This document shows, one piece after another, positions 1 through 11,700 of a DNA stretch of 64,000 nt (the first letter of the stretch is position 1; each line of letters begins with the position of its first letter). A program made the translations under genes and the position numbers. A model generated the notes under the pieces. The model was not told the DNA's origin and ran no database searches. It saw only the letters and a program-made list of their open reading frames with translations. The stretch is from Stercorarius parasiticus (Eukaryota; Chordata; Aves; Charadriiformes; Stercorariidae). The stretch lies in assembly GCA_013396915.1 (NCBI GenBank), contig VWZL01000107.1, forward strand, positions 33,369 to 97,368, in the 5' to 3' direction.

Positions 1-3000
1 CCGTCACTCAGGCCACCTGTGCAGCACCTGCCTAGGAAGCTCAGTGCTTCCTGGATTTAACAACCTCATTGAGCACAGGCTATGAAGCCCAGACACATAT
101 AACTTCTGTCTGGCAAATCCACGAGAAATATGACGACTACCCTCTTCTTACTGCATTATAAAGGTCTGTCACAAACTACACTAATATTATTCTAAGAAAT
201 GGCCACCTGCATTTATTATCAAAAAATAGTTGAAATTAAAAAAAAACCACCTACAAAAATAGCAACACAATAAATCCACAAAAAAACCCCACCCAACGTG
301 TAATGGGAAGTGTCTATAAATTTTAGCAATTCAATACTCTTAACCATCTTGCATATGAATGATATCCATAACAACTACCACAAGCTGAGAAACTGACCAT
401 CAGAGAACCAGTACACAGTACACAGAGAACCAATTTTAAAAACTCCCCTTGCCAAGTTTTGAGCTTTTGATGCCATCATAAGTAGAATTATATTAACAGA
501 ATTGTTATGAACCCAATTATGATTCCATTCTGTGTCCATATTCAACAGCAAATTAAAAGGTAAAAAACACAAATTTTCCATCACCCACTTTTTATAGGCT
601 TGATGCTTCCTCATTGTATTGTGATTATCTGGGTATACAAATTTTACACTGGAAAGGTTGCTTTTAATATTACTAGTCATAAGAAAGTGGATATGAATAA
701 CAGCATCCTGAATAGCAGGGGAAAGATTCATTATATCTGTTGGGGACAGATAAGCATTCATGGACAGATTCTTAAAGTGCAGATGAGTTCCAAGGGAGCA
801 TGATCTGTCAATCACCCCAGTGGTTTTGGTAGATCAGTCTGCTGAATGGACATGTTATCTTCCAAATAACCGATTAAAAAAAATAAGTTATCTTAATCTG
901 ACTCTATTGGAGTTCATGGGATAAAACAAAGATGACAATTTTAATGCCCCCTGGGTTTGCATATATTAAAAAAAAAAGTATACAGATCTACAATATAAAA
1001 ATTACTTCTCCTGCTAATAGTTGTCACCCAAACAATAAAATGGCACATCACCTAAGAAGGAACAAATATGCTCTACCATGAACTAATTTAAGTTTCCACC
1101 CCAGAGCACAAGCCAAACCTGGGGAAAGAAATAAATGTGATTTTGGTCTGTTCTCAAATAGGAAAACCAGAAGCTCTCTGCTCAAGGCAGGAACATGGAG
1201 AGGCTTCTAAGTCAAGAATGCAGGTGAAAGCTTTGTGTAAAGTTTAGGGAAGTATGTGCATTTTGTAGCCCTTCCCCAAATAAACATGCATGGTTATTAT
1301 CAAATTTGAACACCTAAAATTTTTCATCAGCACTTGCCTTCTTAGTAAATGGATATTAATCATTGGGATTTCAGAGTTTAACATGTGCTAAGGAGGTGAG
1401 AGTTTTTAGGGATCAACTTTCCCCTTTTCCCTTAAATTTGATTTGTAACAATTCTATTAGCCTCGATTTGAATCTAAAAAAACTACAAAGAAGATATGCA
1501 TTCATCAGAGTCTGAAATAAGAGCACTGAACTCATTTACACACATATCACGGAGAGCAGATGTGAAATACAATATACAGATATAAAATTTTTAAAAAATT
1601 AAATTCAGAAGTAACTGAAAATCACAAGCTATGCATTATAGGATGTATAATTCTCCAGAAATTAAGGTCACACACTATTCAAAGACCATTTGCTGATGCC
1701 TAACAATACATAAGCATGAGAGGGTTTTTCCCCCTTCTGGATTTATCTTTGTATCACCTAGCAAAAGAGAATCTATCAAGATAGATGGTACATTAGCTGT
1801 CAGTTTTCTGAAAATTGCTTCGAAAATAGGAATCCTTCAGTGTCCAGCATTATCTTCCTAGCAACTTTCTTATAGGTATAATTTACTGATAAGAGCTGCA
1901 TGGAACCAATATATTATCATGTCTCCATCAGTTCTGTAGTTTTAGAAATATTTCCTTCCTGAGGTCGTTTAGAGAATTTCAGCTTCCCCAAAACATTTCA
2001 CAGCAGGCAGAGCTGTAAATTTTGTACTATACACCACCTGCAATTTGATCATTTGATCATCTGTGTCAGCCAACATCTGACTCCAGTACTCACTCCTGCA
2101 ATGCAGTTCCTGCCTGTGCTGCAGCTGCCTGAGGTAGGCCAGGGTTGATGGAGAACCAACAAGACATCATTACAAGATACATAATAACTGCTCTGGAAGC
2201 AAGAAACCTAATACAGAAGTCAGTGAAACCCATGGATGTTCTCAGATCACCTATGGGTTCCTTGCAAGTTCAACATTCATTGCAACCTTACCAGAGCTCG
2301 GCATTTCTCAAATCAGGTAAATATATCTTACCTAATTTAACAATATGAGTAGGAAGGCTAGATTAGAAATGCAATTTGCTTCAGAGACAAAGTGTACTTT
2401 GTATTTATGAAGTCATTTGAGCACTTAACTACTGCAATTCTTAAACTGGAATCACTACCAGAAGTGCAATGGACCACTTGAGTCAGATATTCTGCTTTTG
2501 TCAGTAACTGTAGCTATTGCCATGTCAGTTTACAGAAATTACAGATTACTCAGCTAATTGTTTGGTGCCATATATGATTATGGATCAAAAACTGTATGCA
2601 GATTTAAAGAAATATTGCTTACCTTAGCTCTCACAAGACTTTGTGTAGTTGCCTACCACTCAGATAATGCATTTGATACTCATATTATTCCTCTGTTGAA
2701 AGATAAAGGGGAGGACAGAAAATTTGAACCACGTACACAAAACCAGACAACACTTCTGGTAAAGCAAAAAAAAAAAAATAAAAAAAGTGAGCAGAGGGGT
2801 GAACTACATGACTGCCTAAGGTCTGTTTTATCATGAGTATCCTATAATTCCACGAACCCATCATTCCTAGTCTTCTGCCCTGTAGACCTTTGTACTCATT
2901 CTGTGCATAAATATAACGCCATTATAGGAAACTTAACGGCAGACTTTGTTTTTCTGAAAATAAATAGATACGGAGCCTTGCTTCTCAGTCATTTACCATA

Positions 3001-3726
3001 TCTTTTACTGACTAATATTGAATTAAAATTTCAAAATAAGAAGAAAGTCTCAGGGATTAGCCTCAACATTGACACTTGCCGTCAATACACTTCACTGCAT
3101 AGCCCCCTCTTTTGGAGTGCTTTACTTGCATACTATTGCAGCACTGACTTAGGCCAGACAAGGCTGAAGCTCGCTGTGGTAATTCACAGGTGTAAAAAGA
3201 AGAAAAAAAAAAAGAAAAGAAAATAAAGAGAGACAAAAAAGTGTACATGAAAGGATTAGATGAACAGCAGATGTAGAAAAAGAGGAGTTGTTATTTCTAT
3301 TTTTCCAAATGTGCTATTCAGGAAAGAGGTGACATTGAAGCAACAATCTCCTTAAGCGCTAACACCACCCCTCCAAAGAGCACCTACCTCACATTGCTCT
3401 GCTAGCAAGTGATTCTCATTCTTTCTCATTAAGACCCTTCAAGCAAAATAATCTCAGGGTTCTTAAATTCACATTGGCCAGGATGATCATAATGCCTGTC
3501 ACCAATCTTGCTTATCAGGCCTTATTAGTCAGACATTTCATCTGCTGTCCAAGACTTCCGCTAGTGACTTAATTCTTTCATTTTGTATGTCAGACATGAT
3601 ATGTAGCTGTGAAGAATGATTACTGTAGCCATTTTTCAAGAGGATCCTTAACTAATACATATATAAAATCTCAGTTCAGCAAATAAATGATGTATATATT
3701 TGCATGATGAACAGACTAACAGCTCA
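1..3726. other. AT-rich noncoding DNA
   Basis: I see no gene here. The stretch is AT-rich with short A runs and a few short open frames (the longest is 146 codons on the minus strand at 375-815). None of these has a composition or motif I recognise. Small features are a doubled ATTTGATC unit near 2043-2058, an A-rich run near 2766-2785, and a purine-rich A/G tract at about 3196-3240. The A/G tract could be an eroded retroposon tail, but no SINE or LINE body is readable before it. Confidence 0.6.
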
Positions 3727-4134
3727 GAAGGGGGCATTATGGAACAGATCATCGTGAATGCCATTACATGGCACATACAGGACAACCAGGTGATCAGGCA
3801 CAGTCAGCATGGGTTTATGAAAGGCAGATCCTGCTCGACAAACCTGATCTCCTTCTATAATAAGGTGACCCACTTACTGGATGAGGGAAAGGCTGTGCAT
3901 GTTGTTTACCTGGACTTCAGTAAAGCCTTTGATACCATTTCCCACAGCATTCTCCCGGAGAAACTGGCTGCCCATAGCTTGAATGGGCTTACACTTCACT
4001 GGGCAAAAAACTGGCTGGGTGGTCAGGCCCAAAGACCTGTGGTGAATGGAATTGTACCCAGTTTGCAGCTGGTCAGTGTTCAGTACTGGGGCCTGTTCTG
4101 TTTCATGTCTTTATCAATGATCTTAATCTTTCTT
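3727..4134 (+). mobile_element. CR1 LINE ORF2 fragment (reverse transcriptase)
   Basis: This is a truncated piece of the reverse-transcriptase domain of a CR1 retrotransposon. An open frame runs to a stop at 4138-4140. It carries the CR1-typical blocks QHGFMKGRSC and YLDFSKAFDT; the first catalytic Asp of the RT palm (motif A) is at about 3913-3915. Further on it has KNWLGGQAQR. The open frame begins without a genuine Met codon. Near 4070-4085 the reading frame shifts: the family's VPQGS segment is missing, and the following VLGPV...FINDL block is readable only in another frame. Compared with the CR1 consensus as I remember it, this fits a deletion of roughly 16 bases. The copy stops before the FADD catalytic motif, so it is both 5' and 3' truncated and inactive. 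Family assignment is by recognition of motifs, not by search. Confidence 0.88.
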
Positions 4135-6043
4135 AAGTAAAGAAATCTTTCTTAAATAGACCAGGCTAAAATCCTAAGATGTGCAAGCACAACATACATA
4201 TGTAAAAATATATTTTATTTACACAGCAAGCAATTCCTTGCATGTTTAGTTTCTCAAGCTACTATTCAGGGGCAGTGAGGGAAGGAAGTGTGTGCAGAAC
4301 AGTTGTGGGGGAACAATCAGAGGAAGAAGTAGCCAGTGGGTGTCAACCCTGCGGGACATCCCTATTGTGTCACACCTTCCTTGAGGTCCAAGGGACACAA
4401 GGCGGTAAAAAAAGGCCTCTGAAAATGAGGAAAAGTTGTGCCCTCCTGGAACAACAACTTAAGTCTTATAGACTTGGGTGAAGGATCAGCCAGCACAGCA
4501 GCCCACCCTGGCCATCGCCTGAGCCCATCCAGAGCCTGCAGCAATATGTAAAATGTTTGAGCAGGGGACAGAATAGCAGCAGGAAATACTGCCAGTGAAT
4601 AGAACTGGCTTGTTTGATGGCTTGTATTGGCCTAAGCCCTCTGTCAGCTCAGGAAAAATATTTTCCTGCAGTATGTACTGCTGTTGCCTCTGAGTGTGTT
4701 TGTCCCCATGTTCAGAAGCAGGCCATTTTCCATACAGATGGGCAGTACAGAGGTATTGGACTGTGTGAGTGATGCGAAGTTTAGATGCCAAGAAGCTTTG
4801 CTGGCACAGTAAGCAGAAAGCTGCAGCACTGGGATCAGTACCCACACATAGCACTCTCAACTTCCAACAAGCGATACCATAAAACCAGCTATTTTCATCA
4901 TCAGAATGGTTTATAAAGCTATTTAACCATCACGATTCCTAATTGACGAATGTTTAAACAATCTTATAAAAATTATCTGGCATTTTGCAGAAAGTTGCCA
5001 TGGCTATTTAGCATTGCTTTTCTACACTTTTTTGAGGCAAACACTAAAAAAATACTGAGATTGAGCCAAAGCTAAGCAAGGTACGTAGCTGTTTAGTGAG
5101 GTTATCACATATTTTAAGTTATCATAGCAATATTCGAGTAAAAAGGCAGCTCCCCACATATTTCAGCAGCTGATGGCTTCTCAAACCCTAAAATCATTCT
5201 TGATAGAAATACAAATTATAGTGCAAAGACAGGAAATATTTTAGACATAAGTGCAGACACAGCCACAGAAATCACTGAAGAGTAAAAATTGATTCCATTT
5301 GCTAAGAAAAGGCAAACACTTTGAAGAGATTAGACTCTGTTGTGTTATTCCATTAGAAAGCTGATGAAGTTTGAAGCTCTGTGGAAGCATTCAGATTAGG
5401 TCTATGAAGAGCTAGTTCTGACAGAAACATGCTGACTAAGAAAAATCCCCTTCTATATTTAAAAATTGCAGCAGATGGTGCTAGCAGTAGGATGCTGCAT
5501 CAAGTTGTTATGACTGTGGGCACTCTCATCTATCACTGAAAGTCTCAAAATGCCATCACCCTGCTGCAGGTCTCAACCCAAACTCTGCGAAATGCTCCAA
5601 GTACTAACATGATTTATTGGGTACCAAGTGCCTCTGTGTCAGACTTCTTGGAAAAGCTTCAAAAATTACATTCCTATGGCTCAGGAGGAGGATGTTTTTA
5701 AAATAGCCAGGACATTGGAGATCTGTACCATGTATTCACTGAGCAAAAATGTTCCCCTACTTCTAGCATAAAGCCCAGAGCTTTTGAAAATCTTGGGTAT
5801 TTGTACATGGCATAACATAGACATACTCAAGCCATTTAGCATGCCAGAAGGGGCGTGAGCCGGGCACAGAGGGGATAGCTCACCACTGTGAAAGGTGGCA
5901 ACTGGCCAGTGGCATCTTCAGTCACTTTTGGAGCTACAAGGCATGTGGGTTCAGGGACCATTTGCTGAACGTGAGGCTGCAAAAGCTGAAGCTTTCAACT
6001 GCATCAGCTAAAAAAATCATCCTCAGGCTGAAAAACGTGCTGC
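4135..6043. other. Noncoding DNA with a mildly GC-richer patch
   Basis: Just after the CR1 fragment a 12-base unit (AATCTTTCTTAA) is repeated around 4126-4157. The part at about 4240-4860 is somewhat richer in GC, with overlapping short ORFs on both strands (up to 124 codons on the minus strand). I recognise no domain. This patch could be an unidentified repeat. The rest to 6.04 kb is AT-rich with nothing that I can name. Confidence 0.5.
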
Positions 6044-6230
6044 CCAGTCTCTCCTCCTCCTCCTCTGCGAGGCGAAGGCACAAGGGACGCTAGCAGTCTC
6101 CCTGTCCTCCCATGCCGCTTAAGCGGCTTGGAGCAGTACTGCTCCATCCCACCCTCCTCCATGCTGTGCCAGGGAACCAGGCTCTCTTTGCCTGAAGGTT
6201 TGAACACGCTCAAGCCCACATCAAAGATAA
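6044..6230. other. GC-richer patch with two adjacent perfect palindromes
   Basis: A short CT-rich run (CTCCTCCTCCTCCTC type, about 6050-6066) precedes two perfect palindromes: GCCGCTTAAGCGGC at 6114-6127 and TGGAGCAGTACTGCTCCA at 6129-6146, separated by one base. Small ORFs cross it on both strands with no recognisable family. The patch stands out from its AT-rich flanks, but I cannot assign it to a gene or a repeat. Confidence 0.6.
6114..6146. repeat. Tandem pair of inverted repeats
   Basis: Two perfect dyad symmetries (14 bp and 18 bp) lie one base apart. Each could fold as a hairpin in single-stranded DNA or RNA, or extrude as a small cruciform. No open reading frame or known element explains the symmetry. 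The symmetry is read directly from the sequence; any function is unknown. Confidence 0.8.
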
Positions 6231-8708
6231 AAATCACACCATCATATAGCTACCCCTCCTCGTCACCTCTGCTCTTTAGCAGCATGTGCGATCATCTGAA
6301 CAGAACAAGACAAATCAGTGGAGAAATTCCCTCACAGCCTTCTGAAAAATCCACAGCATTTTTTATGAGTTATTAAGCACACAGCCCTGCTGAGTGATGA
6401 TTTTGGAGTTATAAAGGTATTCGCTGCAGGAATTTTTTATTCTTTTTCTCTCTTGCCATGGCAACCAGGGTATCGAAGTACTTCAGAGGAAGACAGCGGC
6501 TCACAGTATATAAAATGTTTGCAGCAAATTTGACTTGTTTCTTTTTTTATAACTAGTTAAGCATTTTTAAAGCTCTTTTAGAAAAATTAGTTGAAAAAAC
6601 AAAACTACACAGCACAGTTTTTTCTGCCTGCTTTAACAAAAGGATGTGGATATAGTCTACACATAATAGAATTAGATGTCCAGAATTCTAATAAAGGGCA
6701 AAGACTGCAAAACAGGATCTAGCTTGTTTTCTTACAGTTACAAGGCACGCCTAAAAGAACTGGCAAAAATACCAGAAAAAAAAATGCTTTGTCATTTAAA
6801 GACAGTTCCGTGAGGATTTGTGGAAATGCATTAATTTACATTTCTCTTTTTTTGACAGTGCTCAAAGTTTAGGATCCTGTCTCTGCATATCTTATCTGCG
6901 TGCCCGTAGCTGACATTTTTCCTCAGTTGTACAAGACAACAAAGAAATACAGGGGAAAATTGACATACCTAAATACTGTGTATTTGTGGAGGGAGGGAAC
7001 TGATAGCTGAAGGACTCCTTTAACCCAGGTCAGGATCAAGTCTGTAGCATTTATCCTAATCACAATGAAGCAGGAGAATCTCTCATTCCTAAAATAGCTG
7101 AAATTATTACTGTGCCATTAAGAATTTTACACTCCTGTTGGGATTGTGATGCAATCAGTAGACACGCAATGGTAACGATGAACTTCTCTGATTTAACAAT
7201 TCTTTAAAAAGAGTTGTCAAAATCAGACTGATTTACATAAAAAGAAGACAGTCCATTTAGCAGGAACTGTTTTCTCTTCTTATCCTTGTTGAGGCAACAG
7301 AATCGTGTCCCTAATACCTATTTGAACAAAGATAAATTACTTGCCTTAGGTAATGTCTTATGACAGTGCTTTCAGCCAGTTAGCTATAGTAACACTCTTC
7401 TACTCTGAATGTTTATGTACACTTGCTTTCATATCCTTTTATTCCCATACTGTACAGCACAGAAAAGCGGAAGACTGAAATCTCTTTCCCATGTTGGGAA
7501 GTCCAAAACCAACTATAGTCAACCAACAGACTCTTAGTGGCTTCAGCACACTAAAGAATAAGATAGAGCATATCTCGGCTCTCACCCTACTTTCAGCATT
7601 TTAAGATTTAAAAAAATATAAAATAGTGAAATGTGAATGAATAAAACTCTTAAGAGCTGTCTGGAAATAGCTTTTAGGCTTTCTGAGCAGTGTGACAGAA
7701 AATCAGGGAAAGAATTTTATTCTCAGATAAATGAAATTTACAGGAATGAAAACTAATGAATGCTTCCACTAATGAACACTTCCCAAACACTTTCACACTT
7801 GTATTGATTCTATTATCCATTCCCCAAAGAACAACAGTTATCTACTCTTATGCAAATTAAAACCAGAGTGAAGAACAAATAGCCTATTTTCTATACAAAT
7901 CATGACAGATTCTTTAGTTACTAACAGTTATTATATTATCCTATCAGATAATATATGCACAATTGAAATCCAGGGGGAAAAAACCCGGCCAGACAGTACA
8001 GAAAACAGATTTCTCGCACATTGATTTTATGAAATGAATCACCATGTGCCAAAAACAAAAACAAACTCTATCCTTCTGTACCAACTGAATTTTGGAAAAT
8101 GTTCAAAGCATAATCATCTGATAATTCTATTACTGCCCATTGTAAAACAAATGCAATTTTGCTATCCAACCCCAATATCTTGTTTCATTATCCTAAAAAA
8201 CCTATTTATTATTGCGTATTTCTGAAGTAAGTTCATTTACTTTTTTTTCCGTTTTCTTTTTTCTTTTTCAATATGCTTTACTAGCAGTCCATAATGCATA
8301 ATAGGAAGGACCCTTATTATTTCTGAATAACAGTATTTCCATGGCAATACAAGTAATCTATAGCAACAATCTCTTATCTTTTCCCAACATCTACAACTGC
8401 TGGAGCTTTCCTTAAAATTATATAATAAAATACAGTACAAAGAACAAAAAATCTCAGTAGAGACTTTAGTGCTTCCCTTCTGTATCTTGAAGATTCTTGG
8501 TTTTGTAAGATCCTTTAGGTCATAACATTTCTTAAGAAATTAGCAGCTCTCTCATTAGACACAGTGCATCCAATGTTGGCATACATTTCCAGAGACAAAC
8601 TCAACCAGACTCTTAGGGTCACAAGGGGTGGATGACCATAGCTACAAGACCAAATGTTTGCTCTTGCTTCTTTTGCAAATATTCTTGCAAAATTTTTACT
8701 GTTGCAAA

Positions 8709-8726
8709 ACCAGTAAAATTACTGGT
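8709..8726. repeat. Short inverted repeat (8-bp arms)
   Basis: ACCAGTAA and TTACTGGT flank a 2-base centre. It lies just after three TTGCAAA motifs. Short dyads like this are expected by chance in a window of this size, so no function is claimed. Confidence 0.6.
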
Positions 8727-11700
8727 GGTTTGTGTTTGTTTTTGTTTTTTTAATTCACAGTGGGTGTGAAGCATAGGCACTTAGTAGGACATGCAGTAGC
8801 ACTATTTGCTTGTACTTTTTCTTACCTTTATAAATGTCGATACATCACTATAGATAATGTCAATAAACTCATCTTTAGTCTGACATACCAAGCAAACTCA
8901 CTGATCCCTCTCTAAAACATTCAACTGTCCAAGTCAATTAAAGCTATTGCATTTGAGCATTCAAAGTAAACATTGAAATAACAATTCTGATCAAACTCTG
9001 TATAGTATAGGTGATTCATATTTGAATCCTATTGGGAAAAAATGGAGATAAATAAGAAATTATTATTTTCACCCTGATTATTCTCTGATTTGTGTGTATG
9101 TGTGTAGGGGGGGTGCTGCTTATAATTTTTACCAATACAAAACTTTCAGCCTTAACACCAGCATACCAACCATAGTTAGAAATGACCCATTGCAAGTAAA
9201 GGGTTGACATTTGATTATTGTGATGTTGCTGTTAAACCTGGAGTTGGTTTTCACTATACCAGAAAGACAGCACAACTGACATAAAAATGAAGATATTTTG
9301 ACATAGCTAAGTGAGTATTTTATTTCTAACCCTCACTGATAATTATCCCACTTTCAATCTGATCCAGCTAAGAGGGAACACAAAAGCCTATTATAAACTC
9401 AAGCATATGGCACCAATCAAAGGAATTTAACCTTCTTTTCCAGGCTAAAATTATTTTCTTTAGTAAGACCAGAAAGCATCATTGATCTGCTGCTTTCCTC
9501 TTCATGTTTCACTTCAGCGAGATAACAGCCACTCAGCTGCATTGTCAGCAATAGACATTAACTTCAAGATGACTGACTCCAGGCCTGCTACTTATTTAAT
9601 GACAATACTGTTTGTTTAGTAGAAAGAAGACTGGATGATTACTTACGTGCAAGCAACAGTTAAATCCGAGGAAAAGACTGATTTTGTAACCTTAATCTGG
9701 AAAGGCATTATACCATCCCCTGAAAAATGAGTAATTAATGGCCAGAGTGCCTCAAGAAAGGGTTGGCATCAACCAGAGTAAAATCTAAACTGCATAAAGT
9801 GAAAATAAAATTCTGATCCACTCTAAATAACAGCTCCTACAAAAGAAACGTCTGGTCCAAAGGAAAAGTTCAATGATTTGGCATTGCAGTACTGCATTAA
9901 ACATTGACACTGACGTTGAAATGACCCTGCTGCCTAACGCCGCACGCTGGGTCTCTTCTAAGTAGCACTGCACTGAAAACTGTCTCAGCCTTGCTGCTGA
10001 ATTACCATTTCAAGCTTTGCAACATCGTTCAGGAGCAGTCATGGCTCTAAGTGAAGTCTTGCTGAGAAAATCTGGTAGCTGCTCGGTAAGTGAGGAAGAA
10101 GAGGAGTGGATATAGAGCCAATCTAAGTTAGGGAGCAGTAACCACTTTATGTGATGCCAAACTGTGAACATACTGATTGGTACTAATGGAGACATTTAGA
10201 TTTCTCAACTTCCTTGCATAAAGATATGTCCATATAGCAAAATCTCCATGCTGCTTTGATATCAGTGTCAACTATGTCTTTTAATATATTCACAGGACTT
10301 AATAAGTCTTCTATTCTGGAAAATGCTCGGACTGCAACACTACACAGTAAGAGCTAGAAAGCTTCTCTCATCCGTTGCTTCACTCAGGATTTTTAAGGAG
10401 CATAATTCACTACTATTTTCCTCTTCTTTCTTAAAAGAAACATCTTTCCAGTGGTGGTCCCCAACAGAGTAACAGCAGTAGCCAGTGAAGAAAGCCTCCA
10501 ACCTCTTCTGTGTCTAGATCCTCTCCTTGGAGAGAGAGGTAGGGGAGAGCAACTGTCATTCATTTCAGTGGCCAGTCCGTCCCAAACAAGAGCTACTTCA
10601 GAAAACACAAAGCTAAGAAGAACACAAATATAACTTCATTGCAGCTCCAAAGAAAGAATCAACTACTACTTATCCCCCAAAGAAATTGTCTTCTCAGAAC
10701 ATCATACAGGTGACTGAGTCCTCTTATTCCTATCTACACATAACTGCATGTGAAGTAATTTCCTGTTAGCAGTTGATATACTCCAATCCAGATATCAGAA
10801 ACTTAAGGAAACAGTAAGGCTAAGCTCACAATCTTACTTTCAATTTACAGTGCTTTAGCATGACAGCTACAGCATCCCAGTCTTCAAGCTGTTCAGATGA
10901 GCTGTTCCCATAGCAGATTTTGTATAGTCATTGGCTTACTGTTAAAAGTCTCTGTGTTAAATTCCTGGAAGAGCAACACTGCATCAGTAAGGACTGCTAT
11001 CATGCGTTTCTTTTTTTGGTGGGCAATGCCAAACAACATAAACCATTAAACAAACTACAGCATTTTGAAAGACGAAGAGACTGCATAAGCTGATGGTGCA
11101 TGCCAAAAACTCCTCCCCTGAAAATCGTTAGGAATTTGCATTGATATCTTCAAGAGTTTACATATGGTTCAGTGACATTTTTCATTCCATAGTGATCAAA
11201 AATTGTTGGGCGAAGGAGAAGAGGAGGGAAGGGAAAAGACAGATGACTAATTACAGACTGAAATAATACATATTAAAGAGGTACTTTCTTGATCACTTAC
11301 ACATGCAAACACACATGAATCACAAAAACATAAAATATGCACACTTACTTTGAGTCTTCTACAATAATTTTTGTGTACTGTGGGTCATGGTTCCCAGATC
11401 ACTTATTCTTTCTCATTTAATTAGACTGGGAAATCTGGAACAAATTGCTACTGAATAAAAATGGAACATATATCTTCCTATGTTACATGTGAAGAAGAGA
11501 TGGGAGATAAAATGAAAATCAAGAGTGTGCTAAGGAGAAGGTTATTAAGGCTGCAAAATGATTATAGTAATCATTGCCGTACAAGTAAAGCATTTCAAAG
11601 TTAGGGAAGGACATGATTAAAGAGGTCTGTAAAATCTTGACTTCCCCCTCTGGAGTGTTACGATCCAGTCTTCAAGTGACTTAATTGTATTTTGCTCACT

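Noticed and set aside
375..815. 146-codon minus-strand ORF
   Set aside because: Length is compatible with chance in 64 kb of AT-rich sequence. The translation shows no family motif, and no splice or promoter context is evident.
2610..2640. Minus-strand splice donor (AAG|GTAAGC)
   Set aside because: Isolated donor-like words occur several times across the window, for example also near 8822. Without an exon context this is chance. It also limits confidence in the 49.6 kb donor.
3196..3240. A/G-rich tract as a SINE or processed pseudogene tail
   Set aside because: No retroposon body could be read upstream, and birds have few recent poly(A)-tailed SINEs.
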